Shown here: piece by piece, positions 58,470-64,000 of the stretch
Layout: each line of letters opens with the position of its first letter
Numbering within the stretch: position 1 is the stretch's first letter
Program-made: the position numbers and the translations under genes
The notes under the pieces: generated by a model
The model's database searches: none
What the model was told of the DNA's origin: nothing
Seen by the model: the letters and a program-made list of their open reading frames with translations, nothing else
Assembly: GCA_037975125.1 (NCBI GenBank)
Contig: CM075853.1
Coordinates: forward strand, 32,008,613-32,072,612
Length of the DNA stretch: 64,000 nt
DNA from: Latrodectus hesperus
Lineage: Eukaryota; Arthropoda; Arachnida; Araneae; Theridiidae
Reading direction: 5' to 3'

Positions 58470-59729
58470 CGACGGTCACTCTGAAATTTTTGAGGTACAA
58501 CTAGGTTTTTAAAGTTATACTTACAAAATTTTCGGTGTGTTCAAAGTAGTCTCCTCCAGCATTAATGCATTTTTGTAGACGAATTTTCCACAGATTTAAT
58601 GCCTCAAGCCATTCATTTCTTCGAATAGATGATAAAAATGCATTTATAGCCACATCAATCTCTTCTTCTGAATGAAAACGACGTCAACGTAAGTTCTTTT
58701 TTAGATTAGAGAGCCAAAAGTGGCACATAGCTAAATCAGGTGAATACAGCGGATGTTCGATCACTTTAATTTGTTTTTGTTTAAGAAACACAACTGTTAA
58801 TCCGGCTGTGTGTGAAGATGCATTGTCATGGTGAAGCATTGTCCCCTAACATTCAGTTCTTGTAGAATTTCCGAAGACATTTAGTGGTATACCAGTTTGC
58901 TGTTACTGTCTTCTGTCCTTCCAACTTGATGGCTTTGACCAATCCCGTACTTCTGAAGAAAACAGCATACATCACTGTTTTCAGTGCGCGTTGTTTTTTC
59001 ACCATTGTCGGCGTGGGATCATCTTCAAAGACCCATACCTTTCTTTCTTGACGTGTTGGAACGTCAAAAAACGGTATGTACGTTTCATCACCTGTTACAA
59101 TTTTAGAAATGATGCGGTGGCCACCATCATTTAGCTTATTAAGAGTTTCTTTACTGATTCTGACACGCTCCTCTTTTTGATGCTGAGTTAGATTATGGGG
59201 AACCCAACGGCAAACTACTTTTTTCATATGTAATTCTTCATGAATGATTTTGTGTATGGCTGCGGATCCAATGTTAAGTTCCTTCTGTATCATTTGATAG
59301 GTACAGTGATTATCATCCATTACCATTTATCGTATGGCAGACACATTATCCGGGATTATTGCCGACGGCGGCCTTCCTGTGTGTTCTTCATCCTGAAGAA
59401 AATTGCGACCTCTTCTAAATTCTCTAAACCATCTGATACAGTAGCTCGAGCTGGAGATTCATCACCAAATGCTAATTGCAACCGTTGAACGCATTCTTCT
59501 TGATTTAATCCTGCTTTGAAATCGTAGAAAATCATGGCGCGAAAATGTTCTCGCGTCAACTCCATTTTCCCTTCTGTTTAAAATTTATTCCACGCTAAAC
59601 AAGTTTAAGTAAGTCAGTAAAAAATCGTCTTCTGTGTTAAAATACTTTGTACTTTAAAATTAAGCCGTTATTTTTATTTTCTAAATTCTCATCTGTGCGT
59701 ATCTCAAAAATTTCAGAGTAACTCTCGTG
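58470..59729 (-). mobile_element. mariner-family transposon, near full length, inactive
   Basis: The ends share the inverted word ACTCTGAAATTTTTGAG (near 58478 and, as complement, near 59703-59719), and TA flanks both sides (58468-58469 and 59730-59731). The length of about 1.26 kb is normal for mariner. One minus-strand transposase frame is present, broken several times. Confidence 0.88.
58540..59565 (-). pseudogene. mariner (SETMAR-type) transposase, multiply frameshifted
   Basis: The N-terminus at 59565 reads MELTREHFRAMIFYDFKAGL, then LAFGDESPARATVSD: the helix-turn-helix region shared with the SETMAR transposase domain. After a frameshift near 59360, MVMDDNHCTYQMIQKELNIG leads to the first catalytic block VTGDETYI, then KVWVFEDDPTPTMVKKQRA and TANWYTTKCLRKF, ending in a stop at 58853. 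Beyond it, in other frames, HHDNASSHTA (second Asp) and HPLYSPDLAMCHFWLSNLK (third Asp; DD34D class) are followed by FHSEEEIDVAINAF and LQKCINAGGDYFEH near 58540. All three Asp survive but no single open frame does. Confidence 0.9.
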
Positions 59730-59978
59730 TAAAAGATTTGAATTATAAAATTATGCTTTGAAAATTGTAAGTAGTTTTATAACAAAATAACTACTATAAT
59801 TTATTTTGTATTTATTTAGGGTTTTCCCTTTTAACATTTTTAAAAGATTTAAATATAAAAAATAAACTTTTTTAAATTGGTTTTTTAAAATATAAATATT
59901 ATTTCGAATTTCTCTCTCTCAGAATCTTATATCATTAATTACTACTAATACTGTGCATTAATAATCATTTCGAATATA

Positions 59979-60733
59979 CAGGGTGGTCTTTTTTAAAGCG
60001 ACAGTGTTTGGAGTGCCCTGTAGCGCGATAGCTGAAATGATACTAAACTTGGTATTTAGACTAATCAAAACATGGGGAAAACAATTCTGTAAAAAAAAAA
60101 ATCTTAGTTCCAAAAATCGTCGCTTGGGCATTTTGTGGCGCTTTTCAATGTATAAAATGGGAGAAATGGAAAATACTAATACATACAATCGTGCAGTTAA
60201 AGCATTAATGTTTATTTACTACAATAACTTCCCCGGTAAGAAATTAGACCCAGAAATAACACTGTGCATTCTATGCACAACGTTCTCCACAGCCGTACGT
60301 AACATATCACGAAGAATATTCCGCACTGTCTTTGTTATGTTGTCCTTTAGAATAGACAAATTTGATACTCCTCCAACATAAACGCATGTTCCGGTAACGG
60401 TGAGAGGTATGACCTCTGGAGCTCATTTACCTCAGCTGAGATTATTTGTCGGAGCTGTCTAATACTTGCTTTTACAGCCCCTATTGCTGGCACTGTCATT
60501 GCACATTTGGAATTTTCTTATAAACCCGTTTTTATGCTGATTCTCGTTATTGTAAGCTAAAGCAGCGTCACAAAATACCCTAGCGGCAACTCTTGGAACT
60601 AAATTTTTTTCACGGAATCTTTTTTTCCCATGTCTTGATTAGTCTAAATACCAAGTTTGGTGTCATTTCGGCTATATATTAGATCGCGCTACTGGGCGCT
60701 CCAAACACTGTCACTTTAAAAAAGATCACCCTG
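59979..60733 (-). mobile_element. 755-bp long-TIR transposon, deletion derivative
   Basis: TA (59977-59978) and CAGGGTG at the left, and CACCCTG and TA (60734-60735) at the right, bound an element with about 165-bp terminal inverted repeats. The TIRs share CTTTTTTAAAG, GACAGTGTTTGGAG, CTTGGTATTTAGACTAATCA and more, at roughly 85 percent by eye. Between them, minus-strand relics resembling a mariner-superfamily transposase C-terminus are readable (LKDNITKTVRNILRDMLRTA, then VENVVHRMHSVI, about 60230-60370). The catalytic region is deleted, so it would depend on a transposase elsewhere. Confidence 0.82.
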
Positions 60734-60997
60734 TATTAGTCTTATATTGGTCTTTTTATACATATGTAGTCATTTACTGAACACAACAAAAAAAGCTGCG
60801 GAAACTTAATGGATAAAGGCATAATTAGAGAAAGATTTGTGTTAAGTTGCTGATTCGTTAACTGTGCTGTTATCAAAGACCATTGTATTGAGTTCTCCTG
60901 TGTACATTAAAGTTTATGAACAACCAATGTCTTCTGTATTGGAGAGGAGTGAAGATAGTTTAACTCGGGTTTCAAACTTTATTTATCGGAAAGTTGG

Positions 60998-61120
60998 GAG
61001 CTTCTATCCCGACTCGATCGAAAATCCGTCGTGTCCATCAAAGGTGGATAAGGATGTTAAATAGATCGTGGTCACAATGTCCTCTAAGTGAAATAGTAGT
61101 TCTGGGGGTGGAAGGTCAAG
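60998..61120 (+). repeat. Dispersed repeat, copy 2 (partner at 8310-8432)
   Basis: Same orientation as copy 1; shares TATCCCGACTC, TCGTGGTCACAATGTCCTCT and AAGTGAAATAGTA. Likely part of a larger element extending on both sides (about 60850-61190). Confidence 0.75.
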
Positions 61121-61884
61121 TGTCAGGGGTATTCTACTTGTTCCCTGCTTCTAAATTAAGAAGATTCCCCCACCTGATACCACATTTCAAATAAAATGAA
61201 TGGATGCGTTTAAAGTATTTCATTTCTCAATTTTTAATAATTTACTTTTATATTTACAATTATTATTATTATAAACATATAAGTTACGCCATATTCTAAT
61301 CACTGAAATTTCGAATAGGCAACAAGTATAGGATAACGGAATTATAGTACCAAGAATTTTGTCAAAATAAACTATGCCTCGTAGTTAATTCTCTTGCGGA
61401 GCTCCTAAATTATAAGTTCCTTAAACTAGCTTGGCTATGTTCAATAAAATCCGAGTGAAAAATTAATAGGTATTTAAATATATTATTATGTATATATTTT
61501 CGATATTGTTTGTGCTTCAGTGAAGCTAAATCTGGATGATATAGTGAATCTGTAAAAAACTTCATTTTAAAAAATAATACATTATAAATAATTAAAATGT
61601 TGCATAAAAAATTCTAATGATTTGATTTTAAATTTTTTCACTTGCTGATTAAATTAACTTCACTTGAGCCCCGTCCTTATCAAACAAAGAAGGGACCCGA
61701 CAAGGATGACCCCCAACAGAAGAGAATTCTTTTTTTCAAAATAGCTCTGTGCAAAAAATATTTATAATTTCCTTTTATTTTAACTATTTATCCGGTTAGA
61801 ATATCATCATTTCGCACTCACAAATTTTCATCTTTAGTGTTATTTCGTTAAAAACTTCATTAGAAATGTTGACTTTTGAGTAAA

Positions 61885-63021
<1,137 letters not shown>

Positions 63022-63520
63022 TGTCCACAACGTATTCTTTACATTTTGCTTATGTAACAGATTTTTTAGCCATTACGAATATTTATTAACAAACATGTAT
63101 AGTTTTGAAATTTAAAATCAAATTGATTATTTAAAATTATTTATGTCAAATCAAAATATTTCAAATTTAAAGATTTTCAAAAGTTATTTTTATTTGACTT
63201 TCAGTTTTGTCGCCTTTATATTAATACATTATGTTGAAAAAAATTTTTTTGCAAAGTTAAAAGATCAAATCTATTGAATATTTTTTATATGTACACATAA
63301 AATGTTTCTTGATAATTAATCTTTTACTAACTTTATATTTCAGTTTATATAATGAAAGCATGTTTAGTTTAGAAATCATTTTAAAAGAATATAATGAAAT
63401 AAGGCAAAATTATTATGCTTTGTAAAAATCTACAGATTAGTAATATTTTTGAATGTTATAAAATTCAGAGTAAAAATAAGTTACTTTTTAATAAGAATTA
63501 GCTCTTATTTTTGTTAAGAA

Positions 63521-63521
<1 letters not shown>

Positions 63522-63613
<92 letters not shown>
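63522..63613. repeat. (TA)n microsatellite
   Basis: About 45 uninterrupted units with no attached element recognised. Confidence 0.95.
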
Positions 63614-63617
<4 letters not shown>

Positions 63618-64000
63618 TCATAAGAATCTTATTAAACATATTAAAAATAAGTTAAAAGTTTTCAGGGTGAAATGTTCTCAGAGTAAAATTAGAAGAGGGA
63701 TAGTGCTACGATAAAAGTAACAAACCCGGCAATAGTGTATAATAACCACCATGATTTTACATAATCCCCACTAAACTCGGTAAATGTGATAAACTATTGA
63801 AATGTATGGATAATCCTGTTAATATATGTATAATCCCAATTCGTGATTGGAAATGTTATAAATTCCGATTACTTTGTAGAAAAATGAAATTTTAATTTTA
63901 AAGAATAAGTATTTTTAAGCTATATTAAATAATTCATCCAGAAGAGTTTGAAAATCATCATGATTAAGCATAAAACATGCAATACTCTCTCAGTTTAAGA

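Noticed and set aside
59983..60381. A 132-codon + strand protein gene
   Set aside because: The frame runs through a terminal inverted repeat and is antisense to a transposase remnant. No family is recognised.

Overview
This window reads as nuclear DNA of an arthropod, most probably a spider or other arachnid. It is very AT-rich, its genes have small exons separated by kilobase-scale introns with GT/AG borders, and it is littered with Tc1/mariner elements, non-LTR retrotransposons, tRNA-derived SINEs and long (TA)n microsatellites. The arachnid placement is inferred from overall gene and repeat character, not from a lineage marker. There is no sign of prokaryotic gene organisation.

Two protein-coding genes can be assembled, both on the + strand. 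(1) The last eight coding exons of a dual oxidase (DUOX) run from 3016 to 22222. They encode the C-terminal 380 residues: the last membrane helices with the TM5 haem histidines, the FAD domain, the NADPH domain and the terminal HHYENF. The first two thirds of the gene lie upstream of the window. (2) A complete ARL6IP1 orthologue (ER-shaping hairpin membrane protein, 202 residues, six coding exons) runs from 42020 to 52738. A CRE and a CCAAT box lie about 300 bp upstream of its start codon.

Layout. 1-3015: upstream DUOX intron or flank with a Tcb2-like Tc1 element (1242-2783). 3016-22222: DUOX exons, with introns holding a decayed mariner-superfamily copy (10407-11365), a Tc3-like fragment with an intact DNA-binding domain (12991-13645), a tRNA-derived SINE (15335-15715) and an RTE-type LINE remnant (19821-20395). 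22223-29396: intergenic, with a perfect CTCF-consensus match at 24011, two foldback hairpins and a hAT transposase relic (28561-28816). 29409-33451: a 5'-truncated Jockey-like LINE on the minus strand with a 12-bp target-site duplication, three-unit repeats in its 3' UTR, and four frameshifts that are each one missing base in a homopolymer. 33464-41700: intergenic, with two GC-richer islands and a diverged repeat pair. 42020-54430: ARL6IP1 and its 3' region. 54431-64000: a mobile-element graveyard with a SINE with target-site duplication, a mariner (58470-59729), a 755-bp long-TIR deletion element (59979-60733), and an interspersed repeat ending in a (TA)n tract.

The two genes share no evident pathway: DUOX makes extracellular H2O2 and ARL6IP1 shapes ER tubules. 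I found no convincing new biological system. The most useful leads are the homopolymer-only frameshifts in the LINE (possible assembly error), the CTCF-like site between the two genes, the Tc3-like stand-alone DNA-binding ORF, and several compact, nearly perfect hairpins.
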